Made by a program: the position numbers and the translations under genes. Below the pieces are notes generated by a model, which had not been told where the DNA came from, did no database searches, and saw only the letters and a list, made by a program, of their open reading frames with translations. A stretch of DNA of 64,000 nt from Pirellulales bacterium (GTDB lineage: Bacteria > Planctomycetota > Planctomycetia > Pirellulales > Lacipirellulaceae), in contig JANQOF010000062.1 of the NCBI GenBank assembly GCA_028279215.1, positions 20,208-84,207 of the forward strand. The letters are read 5' to 3'. Below, one piece after another: positions 34,191-42,855 of this stretch; within the stretch, counting starts at the first letter, position 1, and the number at the start of each line of letters is the position of its first letter.

Positions 34191-34598
34191 ATGCTGTTTT
34201 ACGCGAAGTTGTATCTCCTTAGCCTGCTGGTATTCTTGGTGGTAGACGCGATTTGGCTAGCTGTCGTCGCCCGCGGTTTCTATCGAAAACACCTCGGTTT
34301 CCTGTTGGCCGAACAGCCCAACTGGTGGGCGGCGATCGCATTCTACGCTCTGTTCGTTGCAGGGATCATCGTCTTCGCAACTGCTCCCGCACTATCCGTG
34401 GGGTCTTTCTGGAGAGCCGTGGCGTTAGGTGGCTTCTTCGGTCTGGTTACCTATGCCACCTACGATTTGACCAATCTGGCCACCGTGAAGGACTGGCCTT
34501 GGGTTGTTACCGCCATCGATCTCACTTGGGGTGTGGTCCTCTCTGCGACGATCAGCAGTGTTGGCTATCTCACGGGACGATGGTTGGGATCAACTTAG
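34191..34598 (+). CDS. DUF2177 family membrane protein
   Basis: The 135-residue protein has four membrane helices. The first carries the family signature LVFLVVDAIWLAVVARGFYR; the later ones include ALGGFFGLVTYATYDLTNLA and a terminal helix. The function of the family is unknown. ATG 34191 is the first start. A second membrane protein gene follows after 30 bp, so the two probably form an operon. Confidence 0.85.
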   Translation: MLFYAKLYLLSLLVFLVVDAIWLAVVARGFYRKHLGFLLAEQPNWWAAIAFYALFVAGIIVFATAPALSVGSFWRAVALGGFFGLVTYATYDLTNLATVKDWPWVVTAIDLTWGVVLSATISSVGYLTGRWLGST

Positions 34599-34628
34599 CC
34601 AATCTAGCCAGCGACAACGGAGGACTAC

Positions 34629-35096
34629 GTGTTGTCTGAAGGATTGATCCGTGTGGTGTTCATCTCCCACGTAGCCGCAACGTGGTTGATGATTGGCCTT
34701 GTGTGGTTTGTGCAAGTGGTCCACTATCCGCTGTTTGGTGAGGTTGGCAGCTCGAAATTTGTAACTTACGAGCAGCGCCACACATCGCGAACGAGTTGGG
34801 TGGTTGGCCCACCGATGCTAGTCGAAGCAGCCACGTCCGTGTTGCTACTCTGGCGTCGCCCGCCGGGCATCCCGTTATGGCAGGTTTGGCTCGGCGCCGC
34901 GCTACTGGCCGGTGTATGGCTATCGACCGCGCTTCTGCAGGTGCCGTGCCACAGTCTGCTATCGAAGCGTTTCGACGTCGCAGCGCTAAAGCACCTGGTG
35001 GCGACGAACTGGATCCGAACCACGGCCTGGAGTGCTCGCGGCATCTTGGTGTTGTCGATGCTGTGGTATATCTGGCCCGCATATCAACCTCAGTAA
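34629..35096 (+). CDS. Four-helix membrane protein
   Basis: The 155-residue protein has four hydrophobic segments: VVFISHVAATWLMIGLVWF, the VGPPMLVEAATSVLLLW region, VWLGAALLAGVWLSTALLQV and GILVLSMLWYIWP. QVVHYPLF at the end of the first helix and the conserved R in TSRTSWVV resemble the DUF1772-like group, without certainty. The start is GTG 34629. It follows the DUF2177 gene closely and is probably co-transcribed. Confidence 0.65.
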   Translation: MLSEGLIRVVFISHVAATWLMIGLVWFVQVVHYPLFGEVGSSKFVTYEQRHTSRTSWVVGPPMLVEAATSVLLLWRRPPGIPLWQVWLGAALLAGVWLSTALLQVPCHSLLSKRFDVAALKHLVATNWIRTTAWSARGILVLSMLWYIWPAYQPQ

Positions 35097-35282
35097 AGGG
35101 CACCGAGCGATGAGATGGCCAATGTTCGGGTCGGCGAGCGGGCGTGTGACGTCGGGGTTTCGATTCAAAACGCTCCTAGGATTTGTCGAGAACCGCAAGC
35201 TCCTGGCGATCTGCTCGACTCGCGTCCTTGAAACTGGCACAATAGAGGTGTCCCTCCACCAGTCCACCTCAGGAATCCCGCT

Positions 35283-36584
35283 ATGCCGCCCACCACGAAT
35301 CGTCGACAGTTTCTTTCCAAAGCCGCTACGGGCGCGGCGGCGTTCGCCGCTGCTACGCATTGGACAGCCTCGAGTTATGCCCGAGTTGTGGGGGCCAACG
35401 ATCGAATTCGTATTGGCGTGATTGGCGTCGGCGGCATGGGGTCGCTGCATACTCGCTGCTTGCGAGACTTGTCGGAACCGAACAACCTCCAGACAATCTC
35501 TGTAGCCGATTGCTGGCTCACTCGTGCGCAAGCAGGTGCCAAAACCTTGGGGGCGCCGAATGTCTACTCCGACTATCGCCGTGTGCTGGACGACGACATC
35601 GACTACGTCACCATTGCTACTCCCGAGCATCATCACAAGCAGATGACTTGCGATGCGCTCGATGCTGGCAAAGCGGTTTACTGCGAAAAACCGATGACGC
35701 ACACGATCGACGAGGGGTTGGCGGTTATCGAAAAGCAACAGCAGACGGGCCTGCCGGTGCAAGTTGGCGTTCAGTCAACTTCCGACGACATCTATCGTGA
35801 CGCGGCCAAAGCGATTCGCAAAGGCGTGCTAGGGCAGGTGGTTCAAATACAAACCGAGTACGTCCGCCGCTACGGCGAGCAGGGGCCATGGCGACAACCA
35901 AAGGTAGTCCGTAAGCACGCGACAAAGCCGGCTGATCTCGACTGGAAAGCTTGGCTTGGCCACGCCGAGCAGCGTGAATGGAATCCCAACCACTACTTTG
36001 AGTGGCGCAACTACTCGGCGTATTCTGGCGGAGTTGCAACGGACCTGTTCATTCACCGCATCTCACGCATGATCATCGCCTGCGACTTGGAATACCCCAC
36101 GCGCGTCGTCGGTATGGGTGGCATCTGGCAATGGCCCGACGGACGAGACCTGCCTGACAACTTCGAGATGATCTGCGAGTACCCGCGCGGCTTGACGATG
36201 TACGTACTCGGCACGCAAAGTAACCGAGTGGGCGTCGATCACCTGATCCGTGGTTATCGGGCTACCATGCAGTTTGCTGGCAACCGATGGATCGCTCGCG
36301 ACAAGGATGGCAAGCAGCTTGCCAAGGGCGCTGGCGACGTAAGCGAGAGCATCCACAAGCACCATACGAATCTCCACAACCACTTGCGCAGCGGCGAGCC
36401 TCTCAGTTGTCCCGTGAAGATCGGTATGGCCGGAGTCGCCGCAGTTTGCATGGCCAACCACTCATGGCGGACCAGCCAGATGATGGCTTGGGACGCCGAC
36501 CACATGAAGATGGTTCCAGCAAGTACGCTAACGAATGTGGAGTCGCATCAAGTGAGTAGAACAGAAGCTGCTACAAGCAGTTAG
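35283..36584 (+). CDS. Gfo/Idh/MocA family oxidoreductase, Tat-exported
   Basis: The 433-residue protein begins NRRQFLSKAATGAAAFAAA, a twin-arginine signal, and then has an NAD(P)-binding Rossmann motif RIGVIGVGGMGSLH. The conserved YCEKPMTH carries the catalytic-region lysine. A C-terminal alpha/beta domain follows (GGVATDLFIHRISRMIIAC). Planctomycetes have many such exported enzymes that oxidise or epimerise sugars. The substrate is unknown. The gene is alone, with about 280 bp to the alkyl sulfatase downstream. Confidence 0.92.
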   Translation: MPPTTNRRQFLSKAATGAAAFAAATHWTASSYARVVGANDRIRIGVIGVGGMGSLHTRCLRDLSEPNNLQTISVADCWLTRAQAGAKTLGAPNVYSDYRRVLDDDIDYVTIATPEHHHKQMTCDALDAGKAVYCEKPMTHTIDEGLAVIEKQQQTGLPVQVGVQSTSDDIYRDAAKAIRKGVLGQVVQIQTEYVRRYGEQGPWRQPKVVRKHATKPADLDWKAWLGHAEQREWNPNHYFEWRNYSAYSGGVATDLFIHRISRMIIACDLEYPTRVVGMGGIWQWPDGRDLPDNFEMICEYPRGLTMYVLGTQSNRVGVDHLIRGYRATMQFAGNRWIARDKDGKQLAKGAGDVSESIHKHHTNLHNHLRSGEPLSCPVKIGMAGVAAVCMANHSWRTSQMMAWDADHMKMVPASTLTNVESHQVSRTEAATSS

Positions 36585-36863
36585 AATTCAAAGCGCGTCG
36601 CTTACGCCGATCGACTATTGACTCGCCGTTGTCTAAGCACTCGAACGCACCAATACGGACGAGGAAACCGAATGGGGACGGCCTGCTCACGGTGGCTACA
36701 ACCGCGAAACGGTTGTCTATGGTTTGCGCTGCACACCTGCGGCTAACCCTCGCCCAAGGTGCGCGTTCGACGTGTTTTGTCGTAGTGCGTTTCGTAGCTA
36801 CAATACGCACGTAGTGCCACCCACTTCTGCACGAGCCTATTCCACACGGCCAAGGAACCTGTC

Positions 36864-38966
36864 ATGGCTACGCGTCGCGAGTTCATCCAGTCTTTACCCG
36901 CCGCGAGCGCCGCCTTCGCCGTAGCTAGTCACATGGTGCTGGACGAGAATCCCGCTGTCGCGCAAACAGCGGCGCCCGCCGAAGGGCACTTCCATCCCAA
37001 GGGTAAAGCACCGTCGAAATTCACGCGAGAGGTCCTCGAGAAGTCCAAGGCGACTCTGCCATTCGACGACACTCGCGACCTAGAGGAGCAGAAGAAGGGA
37101 TTCATCGCTCCGATGAAGCAACTCAAGATCGAAGCCGATGCGGGGCACGTGGCTTGGGACATGGCGCGGTTTCAGTTCCTCGACCAGGAAAAGGAGTTCG
37201 ACAGTATTCATCCGTCGCTGCTTCGACAATCGCGGCTGAACAACAACTACGGGCTGTACAAGGTCACCGACGACATCTATCAAGTTCGTGGGTTTGACCT
37301 GTCCGACATCTCGTTCGTCCGCGGCGAGAAGGGCTGGATTGTGATCGACCCGCTCATTACTGCCGAAGTGGTGCGAGCCGCGTGGGCGCTTTTCCAGGAG
37401 CATATTGGCGACAGTCGCCCCGTGTCCGCTGTGATCTACTCGCATTCGCATACCGATCATTGGGGCGGCGTGCGGGGAATCCTCTCCGACGAGGACCTTG
37501 CGTCTGGCGAAGTCGACATCATCGCCCCGCGCGATTTCATGAGTCACACCATTTCGGAGAACGTCTATGCCGGCAACGCCATGAACCGTCGGCTGTTCTA
37601 CCAGTACGGGCTGAACCTCCCGGCCGGCCCGCACGGATACGTGGGCCAAGGGCTGGGCCAGGGAACTTCGGCAGGCGCCATTGGCCTGATCGCGCCGACG
37701 CGGATTGTGGAAGACGACATCGAGGAGATGCGAGTCGACGGTGTGCTCATGATCCACCAGAACACGCCGAACACCGAAGCACCCTCGGAGATGAACACGT
37801 ACTTTCCCGAACACAAAGCGCTGTGGATGGCCGAGAATGTTGTCTCCACGTTGCACAACATCTACACGTTGCGGGGCGCGCCGGTGCGCGACCCGCTACG
37901 ATGGTCGAAATACATCGGCGAAGCCTTGTACCAATTCGGCGTCAACGCCGATGTGATGTTCGCGTCGCACCATTGGCCGCGGTGGGGGAACGATCGCATC
38001 CAGGAAGTGCTACGGGCGCAACGCGACTTGTACGCCAACATGAATAATCAATGCCTTCACTACGCCAACCGTGGCGTGACGATCAACCAGATTCATAACG
38101 TCTACCAGCTACCGCAAGGTCTTCAACAGCAATGGCACACGCGAGGATATCACGGTTCGTCCGAGCACAACGCTCGCGGCGTGGTGCAACGCTATCTCGG
38201 TTTTTGGGACTGCAATCCGACGACGCTCATCCCGCTCTCGCCTGAGGATTCCGCGCCACTGTACGTCGAGATGATGGGCGGGGCCGAGGCGATCATGGCC
38301 AAAGGCCGCGAACTGCATGCGGCGGGCAAATATCGGCACGCCACCGAGATCCTCAACAAGCTGGTGTTCGCCGAACCGAGCAACCGCGCAGCCAAAGACC
38401 TGTTGGCCGACGTGTTCGAGCAGCTTGGGTACCAGCAGGAGAATCCCGGGTTGCGCAACAGCTTCCTCGCCGGTGCTCTGGAGCTTCGTTCGGGCATACC
38501 TCAAGACCCGATTCCCGACAGCTCCAGCCCCGACGTGATTCGCGCGATGACGACCGAGCTGTTCCTGAACTTTCTTGGGATCAAGATGGACAGCCGCAAA
38601 GCGGAGGGGCTACGGTTCACGATCAACCTGATCACGCCCGACAATGGCGAAAAGTTCCTCATCGAGCTGGAGAATGCGACGCTAACCAATATCAAGGGAT
38701 ATACGGCCGACAACCCAGATCTGACGCTAACCATCAATCGCGCCGATCTCGAGCAAACGATGATGGGGGCCAAGCCGCTCGAAGATCAGATTTCCGATGG
38801 CACGTGCAAGGCGGAGGGAGATGTCACCATACTGGCTAAGCTGGCTGCCACGATGGTTGACTTCTACACGCGGTTTGAGATTCTGCCTGGCACGAAGGCA
38901 AGTCAGGACAAGCTGGCGGCCAGCAATGCCTACGAGGCTGATCCCGGCAAACCAATTGCTGAGTGA
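36864..38966 (+). CDS. Alkyl sulfatase of the metallo-beta-lactamase fold (SdsA/BDS1-like)
   Basis: The 700-residue protein begins ATRREFIQSLPAASAAFAVA, a Tat signal. The central metallo-beta-lactamase domain has SHSHTDHWGG and TYFPEHKALWMAEN. A helical dimerisation domain follows, and the last 120 residues form an SCP2-like lipid-binding domain (FTINLITPDNGEKFLIELEN, then DLEQTMMG). This order is that of SdsA1-type enzymes, which hydrolyse primary alkyl sulfates to alcohols. The gene is followed after 30 bp by the DUF502 gene on the same strand. Confidence 0.92.
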   Translation: MATRREFIQSLPAASAAFAVASHMVLDENPAVAQTAAPAEGHFHPKGKAPSKFTREVLEKSKATLPFDDTRDLEEQKKGFIAPMKQLKIEADAGHVAWDMARFQFLDQEKEFDSIHPSLLRQSRLNNNYGLYKVTDDIYQVRGFDLSDISFVRGEKGWIVIDPLITAEVVRAAWALFQEHIGDSRPVSAVIYSHSHTDHWGGVRGILSDEDLASGEVDIIAPRDFMSHTISENVYAGNAMNRRLFYQYGLNLPAGPHGYVGQGLGQGTSAGAIGLIAPTRIVEDDIEEMRVDGVLMIHQNTPNTEAPSEMNTYFPEHKALWMAENVVSTLHNIYTLRGAPVRDPLRWSKYIGEALYQFGVNADVMFASHHWPRWGNDRIQEVLRAQRDLYANMNNQCLHYANRGVTINQIHNVYQLPQGLQQQWHTRGYHGSSEHNARGVVQRYLGFWDCNPTTLIPLSPEDSAPLYVEMMGGAEAIMAKGRELHAAGKYRHATEILNKLVFAEPSNRAAKDLLADVFEQLGYQQENPGLRNSFLAGALELRSGIPQDPIPDSSSPDVIRAMTTELFLNFLGIKMDSRKAEGLRFTINLITPDNGEKFLIELENATLTNIKGYTADNPDLTLTINRADLEQTMMGAKPLEDQISDGTCKAEGDVTILAKLAATMVDFYTRFEILPGTKASQDKLAASNAYEADPGKPIAE

Positions 38967-38996
38967 GATTCACTCGACCAACAAAGGCAAGTATTC

Positions 38997-39692
38997 ATGA
39001 GCCCAATCGAGAAGTTACCCGGATCGAACCTGACGCAATGGATCAGCCGTCCGTTCATCACGGGCGTATTGGCGTTCTTGCCGCTTGCTCTCACGCTTGC
39101 CGTCTTCGCGTGGGTGGTTGTCTTTCTCCACGATCTGGTCGGACCGAGTAGCGGATTTGGTAAGATCCTGTCGTCGATCGGTCTGAGTTTTGTCGCTTGC
39201 GAAGTGATCGCGTACACACTTGGATTGGCCGGAACGCTCGCGCTTATCTACGTCCTCGGTGTGCTAACCAACAGCCGATTCGGCCATCGTTATCACTCGG
39301 CGGTCGAAGGCGCGGTCCAGCGCGTCCCACTGATGGGCACGGTGTACGACGCATCGAAGCAACTTACCAGCATGTTCGACCGCAACAACGAAGAATTGAA
39401 GGCCATGACGCCGGTGTTGTGTTTCTTTGGCGGCGAAGGGGGCACTGCGACGCTCGCGTTGATGCCCAACGCTCGCCGGATTCGACTCTTTGGCAAAGAC
39501 TACCACATGGTTATGATACCCACGGCGCCTGTACCGTTTGGCGGTGCGCTGCTTTGCGTGCCCGCCGAATGTGTCAAGCCCGCGAGATGCTCTTTCGACG
39601 GCGTCGTCAACGTGTTCATGTCGATGGGCGCCAGTGCGCCCGACGTGCTTGGCGACGACTCCGAAGCAGAGACGAACTCGGATGAACAATGA
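38997..39692 (+). CDS. DUF502 family membrane protein
   Basis: The 231-residue protein has two membrane helices near the N-terminus (FITGVLAFLPLALTLAVFAW and LGLAGTLALIYVLGVLTNSR) and a conserved soluble domain with RVPLMGTVYDASKQL and MIPTAPVPFGGALLCVP. This is the DUF502 pattern (also present in plants as COV proteins). The biochemical role is unknown. Two DUF3611-like genes follow on the same strand, suggesting a membrane-protein operon. Confidence 0.88.
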   Translation: MSPIEKLPGSNLTQWISRPFITGVLAFLPLALTLAVFAWVVVFLHDLVGPSSGFGKILSSIGLSFVACEVIAYTLGLAGTLALIYVLGVLTNSRFGHRYHSAVEGAVQRVPLMGTVYDASKQLTSMFDRNNEELKAMTPVLCFFGGEGGTATLALMPNARRIRLFGKDYHMVMIPTAPVPFGGALLCVPAECVKPARCSFDGVVNVFMSMGASAPDVLGDDSEAETNSDEQ

Positions 39693-39722
39693 TACGGCGA
39701 TGGCCGATTGGGGAATAACAGG

Positions 39723-40334
39723 ATGCTGGGTAACCTGAAAGAGAAGTTACTCTCCTCGAAACCACAAAAACTAGCCCGGGCGTTTGTTCGGCTGGGATGG
39801 ATTGGGTTCTGGTTGCAGGTCGTATTTGGCATGCTGCCGGTCGTCTCGACGGTCTACTTGTTGTTCTTCAGCAGCACAGCGCCTACTCAATGGAGTGGGC
39901 TGGGAATCGCCGAGTGCTTAGGGCTTGGCGGGCTGCTGATCATTGGCTTCACCATCTACTGGTTCTATCGCTATACGCGATTGGGCAACCGAATGCTCGA
40001 CCCCGAGAAGCGTCCCTCGAGGACATCGGTTATCAATACGCTCTGGACTGGCCTGGTTGCGAGCTGTTTAGGAATCCTGTTCTCGATGCTGCTGCTGATG
40101 GCCGAGGTCATCCGCCTGATGATTGTCTTCATGCGTGCGCCGCAAGGAGGAGTGCCCGTGATACAAACAGAGGTGCAAGATTCGTCAAGTTGGGTATCGG
40201 CGATGGATATGAACGGTCTGTTGGCCGACCTCTGCGTGCTTGCTGCCGAATTTGTCGTAATGACGTTTACGTTGTGGCTGCTGTTCCGCATCACAGCGGC
40301 GACGGAGTACGAGCACGATGACGCAAGCACTTGA
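39723..40334 (+). CDS. DUF3611-like membrane protein, first paralogue
   Basis: The 203-residue protein has four hydrophobic helices. RAFVRLGWIGFWLQVVFGML is the characteristic first segment, and RYTRLGNRMLDPEKRPSRTS forms the loop after the second helix. The last helix is FVVMTFTLWLLFRIT. I recognise the DUF3611 family, known mainly from cyanobacteria and chloroplasts; its function is unknown. The start at ATG 39723 is preferred over TTG 39708. A paralogue with the same organisation follows at 40463. Confidence 0.78.
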   Translation: MLGNLKEKLLSSKPQKLARAFVRLGWIGFWLQVVFGMLPVVSTVYLLFFSSTAPTQWSGLGIAECLGLGGLLIIGFTIYWFYRYTRLGNRMLDPEKRPSRTSVINTLWTGLVASCLGILFSMLLLMAEVIRLMIVFMRAPQGGVPVIQTEVQDSSSWVSAMDMNGLLADLCVLAAEFVVMTFTLWLLFRITAATEYEHDDAST

Positions 40335-40462
40335 TTCGGTTTTTGACGCGCTGACTTTCGACACGAGCCTCCGCGCTTATATTTCAAGCGGTCGCTTGCG
40401 GAGAGATCAAAGACGGCAACTGGCAGCCGTGCCATACGCAATCAACGCAAGAGCCATTCATC

Positions 40463-41038
40463 ATGTCCAATACAGGGTCCAACAACCTCGCTGGTAGTTT
40501 TGCTCGGCTGGGCTGGATCGGTTTTTGGATTCAGCTCGTCCTCGTCGCCATCCCGATCTTTTTGCTCGGGTATCTGCTGTACGGTAAGACGACGGATACG
40601 GCGTTTACGCTGGACTTCAGAGACTACATGGCCCTGCTCGGCCTGCTGATCCTCGGATTCTCGGCCTTTTGGTCGCTTCGTTACGCGTACCTTGCCAAGC
40701 GAATTGCCGATCCCGAAAGGCGTCCCGCCGTATCGTCGTTGAGGCAGATACTTTGGATCGGCGTGGGCGTGAGTGTGGTGGGCATCTTGAGATTTCTGGC
40801 AGTAACGTTCGTCGATGTGCTGAGATTCATTTTCCTTGTTGGTACCACACCCGCAGATGTCGATTCGGCCTCCAGGCCGCAAGTCGATACGCTCGTCGTC
40901 GGCCTATCGGAAATGAACGTCGTCAGCTTACTCGCCGAACTCTGCACCCTAGTAGGCGAGTTAATGCTGCTTGGGTTTTCGCTATGGCTGCTGTTTCAAG
41001 TGATTCGGTTGCCAGAAGCGGATGTATCGGAGAACTGA
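40463..41038 (+). CDS. DUF3611-like membrane protein, second paralogue
   Basis: The 191-residue protein aligns with its upstream neighbour throughout: SFARLGWIGFWIQLVLVAIP, RYAYLAKRIADPERRPAVSS and a terminal LMLLGFSLWLLFQVIR. It also has four helices. The pair arose by duplication. ATG 40463 is the start. The stop is followed within 20 bp by structured repeat copy 3. Confidence 0.78.
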   Translation: MSNTGSNNLAGSFARLGWIGFWIQLVLVAIPIFLLGYLLYGKTTDTAFTLDFRDYMALLGLLILGFSAFWSLRYAYLAKRIADPERRPAVSSLRQILWIGVGVSVVGILRFLAVTFVDVLRFIFLVGTTPADVDSASRPQVDTLVVGLSEMNVVSLLAELCTLVGELMLLGFSLWLLFQVIRLPEADVSEN

Positions 41039-41054
41039 GTGGCGTAACCGCGTG

Positions 41055-41465
41055 GTGTGGCACTGGGTTCTCCAGGTTCGCTAGTGCAGAGTTAAATTGC
41101 AAGTTTTTCGTTGAAAGTAGGCCACGAGTTTGATTAAATTTGGTCACTCCATGATGCGCATGTTGTATGCGCTGGTTCTTTGACAACATGTAGTGGCTAG
41201 TGCTGGTGCTGGTGGCAAGTGGAGGTTTTCCTGCGCGCTCGCGTGGCATTCCCAATTCCTCTTTCCCCCTTCTCGGCGCGGTATTGCCCCATTTGCGGGA
41301 AACCCTGGGGCAAAACTCTAAAATGCTGGCAGTCGACCGACTCCGTAAGTCCTTATACAGAAGCAGGTTAGGAGATTGCCCAAGAGTCGGGCTGATCGAG
41401 TTTTGCCCCAATGAATCGTGTTTGCCAAACCAGAGTTGTGGCAAAACTCTAAGATGTTGCAGCAC
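41055..41465 (+). repeat. Large structured repeat, copy 3 (divergent)
   Basis: The first 260 bp match copies 1 and 2 in order: a CACTGG-rich hairpin, TTGCAAGTTT, GTTGAAAGTAGGCCAC, a GCGCAT/ATGCGC hairpin (41156-41172) and TTGCCCCA/TGGGGCAA (41284-41313). The rest diverges, with further GTTTTGCCCCA and GGCAAAACTC pieces. No toxin or IS remnant lies beside this copy. Confidence 0.6.
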
Positions 41466-41549
41466 AAGACTTTGCGCGGCTGAGTATTGTTACAGCGCGG
41501 GGCAATTGGGGCTTTTGGAACCAAGTTCCAATGGTGTGTTTCACGCAGC

Positions 41550-42785
41550 CTACTTGGTGGCGGCCACCAAGAACGAAGGCTTGAGCGCCTCGAAGGTCAA
41601 GCGATCGAGTTGGTCGGTGCCTCGGGCGATGTTCAACATCCACTCTTGCACGTTGTCGTTGTGCGACCGTAGCGCTTGGCGGAGCTCGGTGAGATGATCG
41701 ACGGCGACCAGATTGATTACCAATCGACCTTGGGGACGAAGCCGGGCGTAGGCGGCTTCGGCAATGCGGATGACTTCGCGGCCGCTGCCGGCGACAAAGA
41801 TGCAATCGGGGTCGGGCAAGTTAGCCCAAGCGTCGGGGGCCTTGCCAAGGATCGGCACCACGTTGGTGACGTTGAAACGTTGAGCGTTGACCTCAATCAG
41901 GTGATAGTCGTCGGGCTCCATCTCAATGGCGTAAACCGTACCGTCGCTGGCGAGTTGAGCTGCTTCGACACTCACTGAACCACTGCCGGCACCCACGTCC
42001 CACACAATGCTGTCACGCCAGATGTCCATTTGGGCTAGTGCTAGCGAACGAACTTCGGCGGAGGTGATTAAGCCGTACTTCGGCCGTGATTGAATGAACA
42101 CTTCATCGGGATTGCCGAACAGGCGCTGACCAACGGCTTCGCGCGGGCGGTCGGGAAGCTCCTGCTGGCGGACGAGGATCATCACGTTGAGCGGCTCGAA
42201 CGCCTGTTTGGCGATTTCGTCCAAACTGCCGCGGGTCACACGCTCGTTGCGAGCGCCGAGGTTCTCGCATACGTAGGCATCGAAGTAGTCGATCTTTTTC
42301 GCCAAGAGTGCCTTGGCGATCTGGTTCGGCCCGATGTCGTCGGTAGTGAAGAGCCCCACCTTGTCGGCAACACGAATCTTCTCCACCACGCTGTCGAGAG
42401 GATTGTTTGCAAGATTGGTGAGATAGGCTTCGTCCCAGCTTTCCATCACCCGCGCGAACGCGAGTTGCATGCTGCTGACGTGCGGAACGACCTCGAACTG
42501 GGCCTTGTCGAACTCGTCGGTGAGGTAACGAGCCAGACCGTAGAACATGGGATCGCCGAACACCAACACGATGGCTCGACGATCGCCCACCGCGCGAATC
42601 TGGTTAGCGAGGTCCTGCAAATCGCCGCTAATAGCAATACGCTCGCCGGCGACCGATTCGGGCAAGAGATCAAGCGCCGGTTGAGCGCCGAGCACCAACT
42701 CAGCGGTCTCGATCCGTTGGCTGAGCGCCGGCGCGATGGCCTGCAACCCGTCGTCGCCAATACCGATAATTGCAATCTTTGCCAT
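41550..42785 (-). CDS. cobL: Precorrin-6Y C5,15-methyltransferase (CobL / CbiE-CbiT fusion)
   Basis: The 411-residue protein has an N-terminal CbiE-like tetrapyrrole methylase domain (IAIIGIGDDGLQAIAP, VLVFGDPMFYGLARYL) and a C-terminal CbiT-like Rossmann methyltransferase domain (IVWDVGAGSGSVSVEAAQLA, IFVAGSGREVIRIAE). CobL methylates precorrin-6Y at C5 and C15 and removes the C12 acetate carboxyl in corrin synthesis. ATG 42785 is chosen over GTG 42794. No other cobalamin gene is nearby, so the pathway must be scattered. Its 3' end is about 85 bp from structured repeat copy 3. Confidence 0.9.
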   Translation of the reverse strand: MAKIAIIGIGDDGLQAIAPALSQRIETAELVLGAQPALDLLPESVAGERIAISGDLQDLANQIRAVGDRRAIVLVFGDPMFYGLARYLTDEFDKAQFEVVPHVSSMQLAFARVMESWDEAYLTNLANNPLDSVVEKIRVADKVGLFTTDDIGPNQIAKALLAKKIDYFDAYVCENLGARNERVTRGSLDEIAKQAFEPLNVMILVRQQELPDRPREAVGQRLFGNPDEVFIQSRPKYGLITSAEVRSLALAQMDIWRDSIVWDVGAGSGSVSVEAAQLASDGTVYAIEMEPDDYHLIEVNAQRFNVTNVVPILGKAPDAWANLPDPDCIFVAGSGREVIRIAEAAYARLRPQGRLVINLVAVDHLTELRQALRSHNDNVQEWMLNIARGTDQLDRLTFEALKPSFLVAATK

Positions 42786-42855
42786 GGGAGCCACAGTCCG
42801 TAGTCGATTGATATTCGACGTAATCTACCACCGACAACGGACTACTGACAACGGA